Source of the DNA: JAIVGV01 sp032229975
GTDB lineage: Bacteria; Acidobacteriota; Blastocatellia; Pyrinomonadales; Pyrinomonadaceae
Reading direction: 5' to 3'
Assembly (NCBI GenBank): GCA_032229975.1
Contig: JAVXVG010000056.1
Location: 69,913-133,912 of the forward strand
DNA: 64,000 nucleotides
The notes below the pieces were generated by a model. That model searched no databases. It had not been told where the DNA came from and saw only the letters and a program-made list of their open reading frames with translations. This document shows, in pieces, positions 1 through 8,029 of the stretch. Positions within the stretch are counted from its first letter, which is position 1, and every line of letters begins with the position of its first letter. Made by a program: the position numbers and the translations under genes.

Positions 1-551
1 GCTTCGGCGACGGAGAACTCGTCGCGCTCTTCCATGTCGCGCCGCGTCACGGTCGTCAGAGACTTCGAGACTTCGTCAACAGCCTGTGCCGTGTCGGATG
101 CGGTGACGACGACCTCTGCACGAAGCGCGGCGACTTCGAGATGCACGTCGGCAACCACAGACTGGCCCTCATGCAAATGCACGCGACTCGCGGCGGCGGG
201 CGCGAAGCCGCGCGCGTCCGCCTCGACGAGATACTCGCCCGCCGCGAGCCGCTCGAAGCGATACGCGCCCGTCGCGTCGGTGCGCGCCGACAGTCGCAGC
301 ACGGGAGAGCGCGCATAGAGCGTGACGAGTGCGCCCGCGACGCCTGCGCCCTGTGGATCGACGACGCGCCCGTTGATCGAGTTTGCGTCGGCGTTTGTGC
401 CGTTCGTCGTCGTGTGTTGCGCGCGGCTCGCCGAACTCTCCGCGCGTGTGTCGCGCGCGATGCTCTGCGCTGCGACGTGCGGCGCGTTAGCGCACGCGAC
501 GACGCAGATGATGGCGAGTTTGACGATGCTGCTGACCTGAGTTTTCTTCAT
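1..551 (-). CDS. TonB-dependent receptor, N-terminal part (runs off left edge)
   Basis: The reverse strand reads open from an ATG at 551 to the window edge (183 codons). It starts MKKTQVSSIVKLAIICVVACA, a signal peptide ending near AAQS. A carboxypeptidase-regulatory-like beta domain follows (INGRVVDPQGAGVAGALVTLYA, then TDATGAYRFERLAAGEYLVEA), and then the opening of a TonB plug (EVVVTASDTAQAVDEVSKSL). AGAGGAAG lies just upstream of the ATG. This order is typical of outer-membrane TonB-dependent receptors that import large ligands. The cobalamin riboswitch upstream on the same strand suggests a BtuB-like vitamin B12 receptor; that substrate is inferred. The barrel lies outside the window. 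Confidence 0.85.
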   Translation of the reverse strand, partial: MKKTQVSSIVKLAIICVVACANAPHVAAQSIARDTRAESSASRAQHTTTNGTNADANSINGRVVDPQGAGVAGALVTLYARSPVLRLSARTDATGAYRFERLAAGEYLVEADARGFAPAAASRVHLHEGQSVVADVHLEVAALRAEVVVTASDTAQAVDEVSKSLTTVTRRDMEERDEFSVAE

Positions 552-661
552 GACTTCCTCTCGCGATTCTCTCTTGGAGCAGGAGACGACGCGCGAGGCT
601 CATGGGGAATTGTGTAGGAGAAAAATGTCTGGCGCGTGGAAAACTTTCCACTGAAAATGAA

Positions 662-703
662 GACGCCCCCGATCCTGCCGGGCGGCAAGATCGAGGGCGC
701 GTC
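662..703 (-). terminator. GC-rich hairpin between riboswitch and receptor gene
   Basis: A long imperfect hairpin pairs GACGCgCCcTCGATC and TTGCC with GGCA, GATCG and GGGGCGTC around a short loop. On the minus strand TTCATTTTCAG follows, and on the plus strand AGTTTTCTT follows. Between the aptamer and the receptor ATG it could be the terminator part of the riboswitch expression platform, or simply a bidirectional terminator. Confidence 0.4.
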
Positions 704-822
704 AGTTTTCTTATTCGATCAGCGCGCGAACGCGATCCGGGGATCGCATTCGTCTAGTCCGGTCGAACGCACAGACGCCACTCGCTCTTTCCCGGAGCGT
801 TAGCGGTCGCCTCCGTCTGTGA

Positions 823-900
823 AGCGCTCAGCCGTCAGCCATCAGCATTCAGTTTTGAGTGGCCCAAATACTGAGTGCTGACTACTGATCGCTGAGCGCT
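823..900. repeat. Heptad fold-back repeat, CAG/CTG type
   Basis: The left arm reads in 7-bp steps CGCTCAG CCGTCAG, CCATCAG, CATTCAG. The right arm reads CTGAGTG CTGACTA, CTGATCG, CTGAGCG. The outer ends AGCGCTCAG and CTGAGCGCT are exact reverse complements. It lies directly 3' of the cobalamin aptamer, so it could fold in the same leader RNA. Confidence 0.8.
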
Positions 901-901
901 A

Positions 902-1090
902 TTCCAACAGGCAAGGTTTCCTGACTCCCGGCTCAAGCGCGCCGCACGCGCCTTCCCCGCGCTATGCGAGCGCGAGTGGCTTACTCGTTCGTGCGGCACA
1001 ATCGCCGGTACACAGTGGCGGGAACCGCGCGGGCTTTTCACCCGACTTCCCTTGTGCGCCCCTCTCGGACGGGGCGACCTGTGACGGTCA
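902..1090 (-). ncRNA. Cobalamin riboswitch (B12 aptamer)
   Basis: On the minus strand the conserved blocks come in the expected order: CACAGGTCGCC, AAGGGAA, GGGTGAAAAGCCC, CCCGCCACTGTGTACCGG, AAGCCACT, GGGGAAGGCGCG, and finally GCCGGGAGTCAGGAAACC with TGCCTG. These are the core blocks of cobalamin aptamers. It lies about 350 nt upstream of the TonB-dependent receptor on the same strand, as expected for repression of B12 uptake when cobalamin is plentiful. The leader between aptamer and gene holds a heptad repeat and a GC-rich hairpin. Confidence 0.93.
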
Positions 1091-1250
1091 ACCGCACACG
1101 TTTTTTACGACTGCGCGCGGTCGAATAGCGATGCAATAGATTCGTGTGGCAAAGAACTGCTTGGCGGTCGAGCTGTCTAGCTTGACGGACGACAACCTAA
1201 CACCCGCCACGCGCACGGTCAAGCGCGTGCAGCTCATCGCGTGCGAGGTC

Positions 1251-1259
1251 TGATAGAAT
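1251..1259 (+). promoter_or_regulatory. Candidate extended -10 promoter
   Basis: TGATAGAAT is an extended -10 (TGn plus TAGAAT) ending 19 bases before the DUF72 ATG. No convincing -35 is seen. Transcription would begin a few bases later and give a very short leader. Confidence 0.4.
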
Positions 1260-1278
1260 CTTCGCGCGTCATCAAGAC

Positions 1279-2166
1279 ATGATTCGGACGCGAGATCAAT
1301 TCAGGGTGGAGATGCAGGCGTTGACTTCGACAAGAGTATGCGCGCACGTCGGCTGTCAGGGTTGGAACTATGCCGACTGGGTGACGCCGCCCGCCGGAAG
1401 CGATCCGGTCTTCTACCCGCAGGGCACGCGCGACACTGATATGCTCGCAACTTACGCGCGCGCCTTCGACACCGTCGAGGTCGATTCCACTTTCTACGCC
1501 GTGCCCTCCGCTTCCGTCGTCGATGCGTGGCACAAGCGCACGCCCGCACACTTCTCTTTCGCGCTCAAGCTCCCGCGTGAGATCACGCACGAGTTCGCTC
1601 TCGGCAAAGCGGGCGATGCTTCGCTCGCGGAGTTCTGCGATCACGCGCGACTGCTGCAAGACAAGCTCGCCGCAGTCCTCGTGCAACTCCCGCCGCACTT
1701 CGACGCCGCGCCCGACAACACACGCGCGCTCGCGCGCTTCCTCCCGCGACTGCCACGTGATTTGCGCTTCGCCGTCGAGTTTCGCCACGCAAGTTGGCTT
1801 AACGAATCGGTGATCGATCTCTTGAATCGCCACAACGTCGCGCTCACGCTCGTCGAGGGACAGTGGATCACGCGCCGCGCGATGTGGCAGTGCGTCGAGA
1901 GTCTGACGGCGGAGTTCGCTTACATCCGTTGGATGGGCCAGCGCGATCTCTCGCGCTTCGACGCCGTGCAAAGACCGCAGGAGAAGAACCTTGAGCTATG
2001 GGCCGAGGCGATCAGGAGACTCTGCGCGCGCGTGCCACAGGTCTTCGCCTACTTCAGCAACTTCTACGAAGGCTTCGCGCCCGCGAGCGCGAACAAGATC
2101 AAAGCTCTGCTCGATCTGCCAATCGTCTCGCCCGACGAACTCGAAACTCAGCAGTCGCTCTTCTGA
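1279..2166 (+). CDS. DUF72 (YecE-like) family protein
   Basis: The 295-aa protein shows the DUF72 pattern: VGCQGWNYADWV near residue 26, FYPQGTRDTDMLATYARAFDTVEVDSTFY, then FSFALKLPREITHEF. LRFAVEFRHASWL lies in the middle and a YFSNFYEGFAPASA segment near the C-terminus. DUF72 proteins form a TIM-barrel-like fold; their biochemical role is unsettled. No strong ribosome binding site precedes ATG 1279, and ATG 1312 is a possible alternative start. It is transcribed alone, divergently from the riboswitch and receptor. Confidence 0.85.
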   Translation: MIRTRDQFRVEMQALTSTRVCAHVGCQGWNYADWVTPPAGSDPVFYPQGTRDTDMLATYARAFDTVEVDSTFYAVPSASVVDAWHKRTPAHFSFALKLPREITHEFALGKAGDASLAEFCDHARLLQDKLAAVLVQLPPHFDAAPDNTRALARFLPRLPRDLRFAVEFRHASWLNESVIDLLNRHNVALTLVEGQWITRRAMWQCVESLTAEFAYIRWMGQRDLSRFDAVQRPQEKNLELWAEAIRRLCARVPQVFAYFSNFYEGFAPASANKIKALLDLPIVSPDELETQQSLF

Positions 2167-2199
2167 CAGATCACGTCCCGCCACCACGCGCGACAGTTG

Positions 2200-2208
2200 T
2201 GCTAGACT
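2200..2208 (+). promoter_or_regulatory. Candidate extended -10 promoter
   Basis: TGCTAGACT (TGn plus TAGACT) is followed by CTGCGCCG. The same word TGCTAGACTC occurs upstream of the acyltransferase near 39980. No good -35 is seen. It would leave a leader of about 170 nt before the YdeI-like gene. Confidence 0.4.
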
Positions 2209-2382
2209 CTGCGCCGCCCTCGCCACGCAGCCGACTACGCGCGCAGCTTGCGCGCGTGCGGGATGATTGATGTGAAGCTGCACGCGCCGAGTTTCATCTT
2301 CTTCATCCCTTCGAGATTGCTAACGGCGACCAAACCCCTGACGCGCTAGGCGTGCAGGGCCAGCACGAGAGGAGAGACAGAG

Positions 2383-2910
2383 ATGGCGACGACGCAGACT
2401 AAATCGCCGACCAAACGCTTCCGCGTGCTGTTAGAAAAAGACCCTGCGGGCAGCGTCGCGACGGGCATCAACATTCCGTTCGACGTGCAGAAAGTTTTCG
2501 GCGCACGCGCGCGCGTCCCCGTGCGCGGCACGATCAACGGCTTCCCCTATCGCAGCTCGATCTTCCCCGTGCGCGACGGCAAACACTTCATGGTCGTCAA
2601 CGGAAAGATTCGCGCCGCCACGAATCTCAAGGGCGGCGAGATCATCAGCGTCACGATGGAGCGCGACGAAGAGCCCCGTGTCGTTACGCCGCCCGCCGAC
2701 TTCACGCGCGCGCTCAAGGCTGACCAGCAGGCACGAACGACTTGGGACGGATTGAGCTACACGCATCGCAAGGAGTACGCGCAGTGGATCGAGGAGGCGA
2801 AGCAGCCTGAGACGCGCGCGCGCCGCATCGTGAAGGCCATTGAGGCTCTGGCGGCTGGCAAGAAAGAGAAGTACGACCGCGCGAATCAAACGATGAAGTC
2901 AGAACGATGA
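2383..2910 (+). CDS. DUF1905 / YdeI-OmpD-associated family protein
   Basis: The 175-aa protein has two recognisable parts. Residues about 10-95 form a DUF1905-like beta barrel (FGARARVPVRGTINGFPYRS, then KHFMVVNGKIRAATNLKGGE). Residues about 110-165 form the helical YdeI/OmpD-associated segment (WDGLSYTHRKEYAQWIEEAK, then KPETRARRIVKAIEAL-like sequence). GAGGAGAGACAG precedes the ATG. The family's biochemical function is not established. Its last residues (TMKSER) are encoded by the start of the following heptad repeat, which also supplies the stop codon. Confidence 0.85.
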   Translation: MATTQTKSPTKRFRVLLEKDPAGSVATGINIPFDVQKVFGARARVPVRGTINGFPYRSSIFPVRDGKHFMVVNGKIRAATNLKGGEIISVTMERDEEPRVVTPPADFTRALKADQQARTTWDGLSYTHRKEYAQWIEEAKQPETRARRIVKAIEALAAGKKEKYDRANQTMKSER

Positions 2911-2990
2911 ATGATGAAGTATGAATGATGAACGATGAAGTGAAGATTAACTGTTCTTACTCCATCGTTCCTCGCTCCTACTTCATCGTT
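2890..2990. repeat. Heptad fold-back repeat, GATGAA type
   Basis: The left arm steps as GAACGAT GAATGAT, GAAGTAT, GAATGAT, GAACGAT. The right arm carries the complement (CCATCGTT, CTTCATCGTT). The block overlaps the last codons of both flanking convergent genes and provides both stops. Confidence 0.8.
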
Positions 2991-3289
2991 GCCGCGTCTT
3001 CGCCGCCGAGTCGCGTCATGATCTCTGTGAATTGATCTAGCTCTTCGCGTGCGCGCTCAAGTGTGCGGCGACTGTCGAGGTAGGCGGCCCAGTGGGGTGT
3101 GTTGGTGAGAGCTTCGAGCGTGTCTTTCTCGATGACCTGCGCCATGAGCGCGACGAGATCGCCTGTGACGCGCGTGTGCGTGAGCAGCGTCTGAATGATC
3201 GAGTAGGCGAGTCGCGCCTGCGTGCCGTCAAGATCGCGTGGCGCGGCTTCAGTCAAGTTCACGTCAGGCTTCGGCGTCTGTTCGCTCAC
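2978..3289 (-). CDS. Hypothetical 103-aa protein
   Basis: I do not recognise the family. The protein is mostly helical: a conserved-looking core (LAYSIIQTLLTHTRVTGDLVALMAQVIE) is followed by a predicted helix rich in E and R (RRTLERAREELDQFTEIMTRL). No signal peptide or membrane segment is seen. Its ATG overlaps the stop of the upstream ygfZ-like gene by 4 bp (ATGA), so the two are probably translationally coupled. The C-terminus (AATMK plus stop) is written by the heptad repeat. Function unknown. Confidence 0.7.
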   Translation of the reverse strand: MSEQTPKPDVNLTEAAPRDLDGTQARLAYSIIQTLLTHTRVTGDLVALMAQVIEKDTLEALTNTPHWAAYLDSRRTLERAREELDQFTEIMTRLGGEDAATMK

Positions 3290-4470
3290 GTCGCGGCCTC
3301 CGCGCCGTCTTCATACCAACCGCCGCGCACGAACGGGAGAGAGGCGACGCGCGCGCGCTGCGAGTCGAACTCGGACTCGATCAAAACTTCCGTGCCCGGC
3401 GCAAGGAAGTCGTACTTGATCGTGCCGAGCGCGATTCGTCTTTGCAGGCGCGGCGAGAAGGCAGACGACGTAACGCGACCGATCTCGCGTGCGCCGTCCG
3501 TCGTCTTGATCTTCGACTCGCGCTTGGTGTCGTCGTTCGTCGCTTTCGCTATGCTATCGTTCTGGCCCTCTTCATCCATCACGAGTCCGGTCAACTTCTT
3601 CGCGACGTGCCCGCGCCAGTGTATGCGCGCGATGATCTCCTGCCCGACATAGCAGCCCTTCGTGTAGCTCACCGCCTCGTCCAAGCCCGCTTCCGTGACG
3701 ACGTTCGCCTCCGACACATCAACGCCGTAACGCGGCACGCCCGACTCCACGCGCAAAACTTCAAGCGCGTCATAGCCCACCGCTCGCGCGCCCGCGATGA
3801 TGAGCGCGTCCCACAACTCGCGTGCGCTTTGCGTCTCGACGATCAGATCGAAGCCGTCCTCGCCCGTATGCGTCGCGCGCGCGAGTGTGACGCTCTGCTT
3901 CCCTGCGCGCGTCGCGACAAGGACATGACCGCGTTCGAGTCGTGCGTATGCATCGCCAAAAACTTTGCTGACGATCTCCACTGCGCGCGCGCCCTGCACG
4001 GAGAGTTGCGCGGTCTCACGGGTGAAGTCTCTGACTTTGAAGTCGCCCGCGAGCGTGAAGCGTTCGAGACTGCGGAAGACTGTAGCGTGCGTGGCCGGTT
4101 CGGTGTCGAAGAGAAAACTCTCTTCATCGCCCGATCTCGACACGCGCGCGAAGGCGAGCAGGCGGCCCTGCGGGTTCGGAAACGCCGCCGTCATCCACGC
4201 GCCGGGCGCGAGCGTCTTCACGTCGTTCGTGATGAGACCGTTCAAGAACTGCACGGCTTCCCTGCCGCTCACCTCGATGCGGCCGCGCGACGAGAGATCG
4301 AAGAGCCCCGCGCCCGCGCTGCCGCGCACGGCTTCGTATTCCGCCGCAGTGTCGCCGTAAGACGCGGGCACGAGCCGGCCCTCGCGCTCGACTATGAGCG
4401 CACCCGCGCGCCGGTGCGTCTCTTCGAGCGACAACGTCCGCGCCGCGATCTGTTGGACAGTCTCGCTCAT
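3286..4470 (-). CDS. ygfZ: Folate-binding YgfZ/GcvT-fold protein
   Basis: The 394-aa protein has the aminomethyltransferase fold and the YgfZ signature K-G-C-Y-V-G-Q-E (TKGCYVGQEIIARIHWRGHV). The N-terminal half has AGLFDLSSRGRIEVSG and FLNGLITNDVKTL. YgfZ proteins bind tetrahydrofolate and help repair or assemble certain Fe-S enzymes. This fits the nearby superoxide dismutase, IscA/ErpA-type carrier, ferredoxin and Mrp genes. I chose the ATG at 4470 (MSETVQQIA); an in-frame ATG at 4503 adds 11 residues. It is coupled to the downstream 103-aa gene. Confidence 0.85.
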   Translation of the reverse strand: MSETVQQIAARTLSLEETHRRAGALIVEREGRLVPASYGDTAAEYEAVRGSAGAGLFDLSSRGRIEVSGREAVQFLNGLITNDVKTLAPGAWMTAAFPNPQGRLLAFARVSRSGDEESFLFDTEPATHATVFRSLERFTLAGDFKVRDFTRETAQLSVQGARAVEIVSKVFGDAYARLERGHVLVATRAGKQSVTLARATHTGEDGFDLIVETQSARELWDALIIAGARAVGYDALEVLRVESGVPRYGVDVSEANVVTEAGLDEAVSYTKGCYVGQEIIARIHWRGHVAKKLTGLVMDEEGQNDSIAKATNDDTKRESKIKTTDGAREIGRVTSSAFSPRLQRRIALGTIKYDFLAPGTEVLIESEFDSQRARVASLPFVRGGWYEDGAEAAT

Positions 4471-4526
4471 CTCGTAGTCTCGAACACTTGCATTGCCTTG
4501 CACATCATCGCCACGCTTTCGCTCGC

Positions 4527-5573
4527 TTACTTCGTAACGGTGATCGTGCGCTCGGTCGAGTTATAGCCGCCGTTATCGACTGGGTTGCCGTTCTTATCGA
4601 CGAGTTCGAGCTTGACCTTGTGCGTGCCCGCATTCCAGCCGGTGAGCCAGATCGGTTGCCACTTGTCGATGAACTTCGCATCGCCGCCATCGACCGTGTA
4701 GCGCACGCGGTAGTCGCCGCCTTCAGATTGCAGCTTCGCATTCGTGAGCCAGAAATCGATCATGATAGCGTCCGAGTCCGCACCCTTATACTCGCCTTTG
4801 GGCCGGCTGTAGGTGAGCAGGGGCTTCGCGCGATCAACGTCGCGCGCCTGACTCGCGGGCATGTCTTTGCCTTCGGGCGTGGGGGCGGCGTTAGTGTTCG
4901 CTGCGTTCGCGTTCGCCGCATTCACGTTCGATGCTTTCGCGGCGTTGGCGTTTGAAGCGTTGTGATTCGCCGACGCATTCTTGTTGTCAGCCATCGTCTG
5001 GCCCGTCGCGGTCGTGGTCGGCTTCGACGCGTCGCCGCCGCCTTTGACTGTGAAGGTGACAAGTTGGAAGTTACCATCGTTCTTGTATGACTCGTGCCAC
5101 GGGCGCGAGGCGAAGACGCGCAGGATGTGCTTGCCGTCGGTGACGTTGCGCAGCTCGAAGGGCTCACCCAAATTGTAGTAAGCCTCGTAAGGCGAGTTGT
5201 CGAGAATGACGTGGACGTGATTGCCCATCCCCGTCGCGGGGTCTTTGTGCGGCTCATAGCCTTTGAGATCGCCGCCGAGGGCCAGATGAACTTTGACGGT
5301 CGAGCCGTTGATGGTCGCGCCTTCGCGCGGCTCGACGAAGCGCAGCGTTGGTTTCGCGTCGTCCTGCGCGCCGCGCTGCGACATCATGTCTTTGATCTTC
5401 TGCGGGCGTTCGACCTCGGACAAGACTTGCGGCGACGGAGCGGACGTGGGCGGCGCAACGTTCGTCGTCGCAGTTGCGTTCGTGTTTGTGTTGTCGGTGG
5501 TCGCGCAACCGGCCACGACGAGCGCGGCCGCGACGAGTGCGGCGGACAGGAAGAGACGTGCGGAGAGTTTCAT
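4527..5573 (-). CDS. Lipoprotein with two related beta domains and Asn/Ala-rich linkers
   Basis: The start at 5573 (MKLSARLFLSAALVAAALV) leads into a lipobox, VAGC, so this is a lipoprotein; GGAGG lies 7 nt upstream. An N/T-rich spacer follows. Then comes a domain with THE pattern VHVILDNSPYEAYYNLGEPF and DGKHILRVFASRPWHES, and a second linker of N and A. The C-terminal domain repeats the pattern (YRVRYTVDGGDAKFIDKWQP, then GTHKVKLELVDKNG). The halves look like a diverged duplication of a beta-sandwich. Function unknown; the molecule should sit in a membrane facing the periplasm or the outside. It is 348 aa, upstream of ygfZ on the same strand. Confidence 0.8.
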   Translation of the reverse strand: MKLSARLFLSAALVAAALVVAGCATTDNTNTNATATTNVAPPTSAPSPQVLSEVERPQKIKDMMSQRGAQDDAKPTLRFVEPREGATINGSTVKVHLALGGDLKGYEPHKDPATGMGNHVHVILDNSPYEAYYNLGEPFELRNVTDGKHILRVFASRPWHESYKNDGNFQLVTFTVKGGGDASKPTTTATGQTMADNKNASANHNASNANAAKASNVNAANANAANTNAAPTPEGKDMPASQARDVDRAKPLLTYSRPKGEYKGADSDAIMIDFWLTNAKLQSEGGDYRVRYTVDGGDAKFIDKWQPIWLTGWNAGTHKVKLELVDKNGNPVDNGGYNSTERTITVTK

Positions 5574-5646
5574 CGAGTGCCTCCGTTCGAGATGAAGTTG
5601 AAAGCGTGCGTTGTGAAGTATAGACCGAAAGGCGGGGCGAAGGTAG

Positions 5647-5722
5647 ATTGCGTAATGCGGATTTCGGATTGCGGTTTTGAAACCAAGAACGTTTCCGCAA
5701 TCCGAAATCCGCATTACGCAAT
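5647..5722. repeat. Perfect 28-bp inverted repeat with heptad structure
   Basis: Arms 5647-5674 and 5695-5722 are exact reverse complements with a 20-base loop. The left arm steps as TTGCGTA ATGCGGA, TTTCGGA, TTGCGGT. It fills the spacer between the superoxide dismutase and lipoprotein genes and could act as a transcript-end hairpin. Confidence 0.9.
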
Positions 5723-5727
5723 TCGTG

Positions 5728-6363
5728 TTACGCAGTCGCTGGACGCGAGACGGCGTCCGTCTTGATTCGCGATTCGACCGCCGCCCAGTCGATGTTGGAG
5801 AAGAAGGCTTCGATGTACTTGGGCCGGTCGGCGGGCGCATAGTCGAGTATGAAGGCGTGTTCCCACACGTCCATCACGAGCAGGGGCACGAAGCCCGCGA
5901 CGTTGCCCGTCTCGTGCAGGTTGATCCAGTGATTCGAGAGCGCGCCGTTCGCGGGATTCTGCGAGCAGACGGCCCAGCCGACGCCGCGCATCTTGCCGAC
6001 CGAAGAGAAGTCTGACTTCCAGATGTCGTAGCTGCCGAAACTATCTCCGGCGAGCTTGAAGAACGTTGAAGTCTTATCGGGATCGACCGAGCCCTGCCGC
6101 TTCATGTTGCCGAAGTAGTATTCGTGCAAGACCATACCGTTGTACTCGAAGCCGAGACGGCGCGTCAGCTCCGAGTAAGCGGGCATCTCCTCCTGATCGA
6201 CTTTGCCGTCCGAGAGAAATTCGGAAATCTTCTCCGTCAGCTTGTTCGTCTCTTTGACGTAACCTTGATAGAGCTTGAAGTGCATCTCCAGAGTCTTGTC
6301 CGAAATTCCATTCAACCCGCTTAGGCTGAAGTCCTTCGGCTGGTAAGTGAATTTATTGATCAT
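5728..6363 (-). CDS. Fe/Mn-type superoxide dismutase, variant active-site helix
   Basis: The 211-aa protein carries the four metal ligands of Fe/Mn superoxide dismutases: His28 (EMHFKLYQGYV), His80 (NGMVLHEYYF), Asp165 and His169 (MDVWEHAF). The helix that usually reads HYGKHHxxYV is one residue shorter and reads HFKLYQGYV. The second-sphere His residues are therefore missing, while the gateway Tyr35 remains. No signal peptide is seen, so it is probably cytoplasmic. The enzyme converts superoxide to peroxide and oxygen. Metal preference cannot be told from the sequence. A perfect inverted repeat follows the stop codon. Confidence 0.88.
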   Translation of the reverse strand: MINKFTYQPKDFSLSGLNGISDKTLEMHFKLYQGYVKETNKLTEKISEFLSDGKVDQEEMPAYSELTRRLGFEYNGMVLHEYYFGNMKRQGSVDPDKTSTFFKLAGDSFGSYDIWKSDFSSVGKMRGVGWAVCSQNPANGALSNHWINLHETGNVAGFVPLLVMDVWEHAFILDYAPADRPKYIEAFFSNIDWAAVESRIKTDAVSRPATA

Positions 6364-6434
6364 CTTGTTACCTCACTCGCGCGGGATGAATTTTCAGGCG
6401 TGCCCAATCTTACACCCGACGACGCGCGCAAAGA

Positions 6435-6513
6435 AGTCTGGAGTCGAAAGTCTGGAGTCAGTTTCGACTCCTAGACTTTCGACTCCAGACTCCAGACTTT
6501 CGACTCCAGACTT
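6435..6513. repeat. Heptad fold-back repeat, GTCTGGA type
   Basis: GTCTGGA GTCGAAA GTCTGGA on the left faces the complement (GACTCCA GACTCCA, then GACTTTC) on the right. It fills much of the spacer between the PuuD-like gene and the superoxide dismutase gene. Confidence 0.85.
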
Positions 6514-6520
6514 TTCGCTC

Positions 6521-7318
6521 TTAGTGCCCGAAGATGATCCAGTCGCCGTGCGAGGTCGCCATGAAGAAGAGCATGGGGAGCGAGAGCCACGCGTTGGTGC
6601 GCGAGGCGAGGAAGGCGCGGCGCGCAAACTCCGGCGGCGCGGCAGGGCCCGTTCCCGCCGTGCCCGCGATGATGCGCTTCTGTAGGGGCCAGATGATGCC
6701 CCAGACGTTCAAGAGCATGATCAGACCGAGCGCGCCACCAATGCCGATGCTGAACGTCTTATTCGACGCGTAGTGATCGTGCCCGACCGTGAGTTGTCCG
6801 TCGAGCCAACTAATGATGACGTATGCCATGACGACGACGAGCACGGCGACGACGACGGCGAAGAGTCGCCCGTCCTTCGTCAGCGCGGGAACCTTCATGA
6901 TGATCAGGTACTCGATGGCGAAGACGATGATCGGGATCAAGAGCCACACGAGTAGCACGACCCAGAGGTTCACGCCCGCGTCGTGCGCGTTGGCGTTTGT
7001 CACGTCGGTCGGCAGAATGTACATCGCGTAATAGGTCAGACCGACGAGGACTGTTCCGACCGCGCCCCAGCGAAAATACCAGAGCGTGCGTGTGAGTAGA
7101 TCGGGGTTCACCTTCTTCTTCGTGTCGGCGTCGAGACCCTTCTGGAAGGGGACGTTGACGACGTTGAAGAAGTAGAGCAGCCCGATCCACGTGATGCCGA
7201 AGACGAAGTGGCCCCAGCGCAGCAGAATGCGCGCGATGTCTTTGCCTTCCGGCGCGTGGAAAAGATTATCGAGAAGGGCGAGACCGACGGGGAGATGCGT
7301 GCTTGATTCGATCAGCAT
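6521..7318 (-). CDS. PuuD-like (urate hydroxylase N-terminal domain) membrane protein
   Basis: The start at 7318 (MLIESSTHLPVG) has GGAGG five bases upstream. The 265-aa protein has about seven or eight hydrophobic segments and begins its core with RWGHFVFGITWIGLLYFFN, which matches the membrane domain found at the N-terminus of PuuD urate hydroxylases. Later segments include NLWVVLLVWLLIPIIVFAI and LLNVWGIIWPLQKRII. The cytochrome c domain (CxxCH) of full PuuD is absent, and no purine-degradation genes are nearby. A urate role is therefore doubtful; a related membrane redox protein is also possible. Confidence 0.65.
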   Translation of the reverse strand: MLIESSTHLPVGLALLDNLFHAPEGKDIARILLRWGHFVFGITWIGLLYFFNVVNVPFQKGLDADTKKKVNPDLLTRTLWYFRWGAVGTVLVGLTYYAMYILPTDVTNANAHDAGVNLWVVLLVWLLIPIIVFAIEYLIIMKVPALTKDGRLFAVVVAVLVVVMAYVIISWLDGQLTVGHDHYASNKTFSIGIGGALGLIMLLNVWGIIWPLQKRIIAGTAGTGPAAPPEFARRAFLASRTNAWLSLPMLFFMATSHGDWIIFGH

Positions 7319-7421
7319 AAGTCCTCCGAAAGTGTCTGGTGTTTCGGTGCGGAACTGCGGAGACTGCCTGTGCGCGATTGCGGGCGTGAGATTAGCACCA
7401 ACACTCACACGGCGCAATAAA

Positions 7422-7495
7422 AAGGCAGAGGTTAGAGGTTAGTAAGAACACTCTTGCCTTTTACTAACCTCTGCCCTCTGCCCTCTAACCTCTAC
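7422..7495. repeat. Heptad fold-back repeat, GAGGTTA type
   Basis: GGCAGAG GTTAGAG GTTAGTA faces TACTAAC followed by CTCTGCC CTCTGCC CTCTAAC on the other arm. It starts at the ferredoxin stop codon (TAG), which the repeat itself supplies. Confidence 0.85.
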
Positions 7496-7824
7496 TCCGT
7501 GGGTCTTGGGCCCGCGTCCATGCCGCGCGTGCTCGCCTGATTGACGACGCGAATTTTGAGATCATCTAGGACGTGTATCTGACACGAGAGACGGACGTTC
7601 TCGGCGAGTCCGGTCTCAAGCGCGAGTCGTGCGCGCTCGGCGTCGCCGATCTCGCCGGGGTCGCCCGCCAGCACTTCGACGCGACAGGTCGTGCACTTGG
7701 CGTTGCCGCCGCAGCGATGCAGGATGTCTATGCCTGCGTCCTCAATCGCGAGGACGAGTTTGCGTCCCGCCTCCGCCTCGAAAACCTGCGTCCCTGCGGC
7801 CGCCTCCGCCTCAATTTTAGGCAT
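7492..7824 (-). CDS. 2Fe-2S ferredoxin
   Basis: The 110-aa protein starts at ATG 7824 (MPKIEAEAAAG) with AAGGAGTGG upstream. It has the plant-type [2Fe-2S] ligand pattern C-x5-C-x2-C (RCGGNAKCTTCRVEV) and a fourth cysteine in VRLSCQIHV. Such ferredoxins carry single electrons in the cytoplasm; the partner is unknown. It sits between the PuuD-like and IscA/ErpA-type genes on the same strand, in keeping with a local group of Fe-S genes. Confidence 0.9.
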   Translation of the reverse strand: MPKIEAEAAAGTQVFEAEAGRKLVLAIEDAGIDILHRCGGNAKCTTCRVEVLAGDPGEIGDAERARLALETGLAENVRLSCQIHVLDDLKIRVVNQASTRGMDAGPRPTE

Positions 7825-8029
7825 GGTTGTTCCACTCCTTACTTGCTCGTTCGAGTTGTAATTGCTTGACTGTTTGATCGGTAGTTTACACGAAAAACGA
7901 AAAACGCGGTACGCGCACAGAGAAGCGCGCCGCGCTCTCATCTCTCAAGTGAGACGAAAGCGCGACGCGCTTAACGCGTGCATGAAACCGCGTTCGATCT
8001 ATTCAGGCATCAAAGCCCGCGCTGGAACT

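Noticed and set aside
3238..4566. 442-codon open frame on the plus strand
   Set aside because: It is fully antisense to the YgfZ-like gene, is extremely Arg/Ala/Asp-rich and has no family motifs; long shadow frames are expected at this GC content.
5574..5840. Upstream extension of the lipoprotein frame
   Set aside because: It runs through the inverted repeat and the SOD gene; the signal peptide and lipobox begin at 5573.
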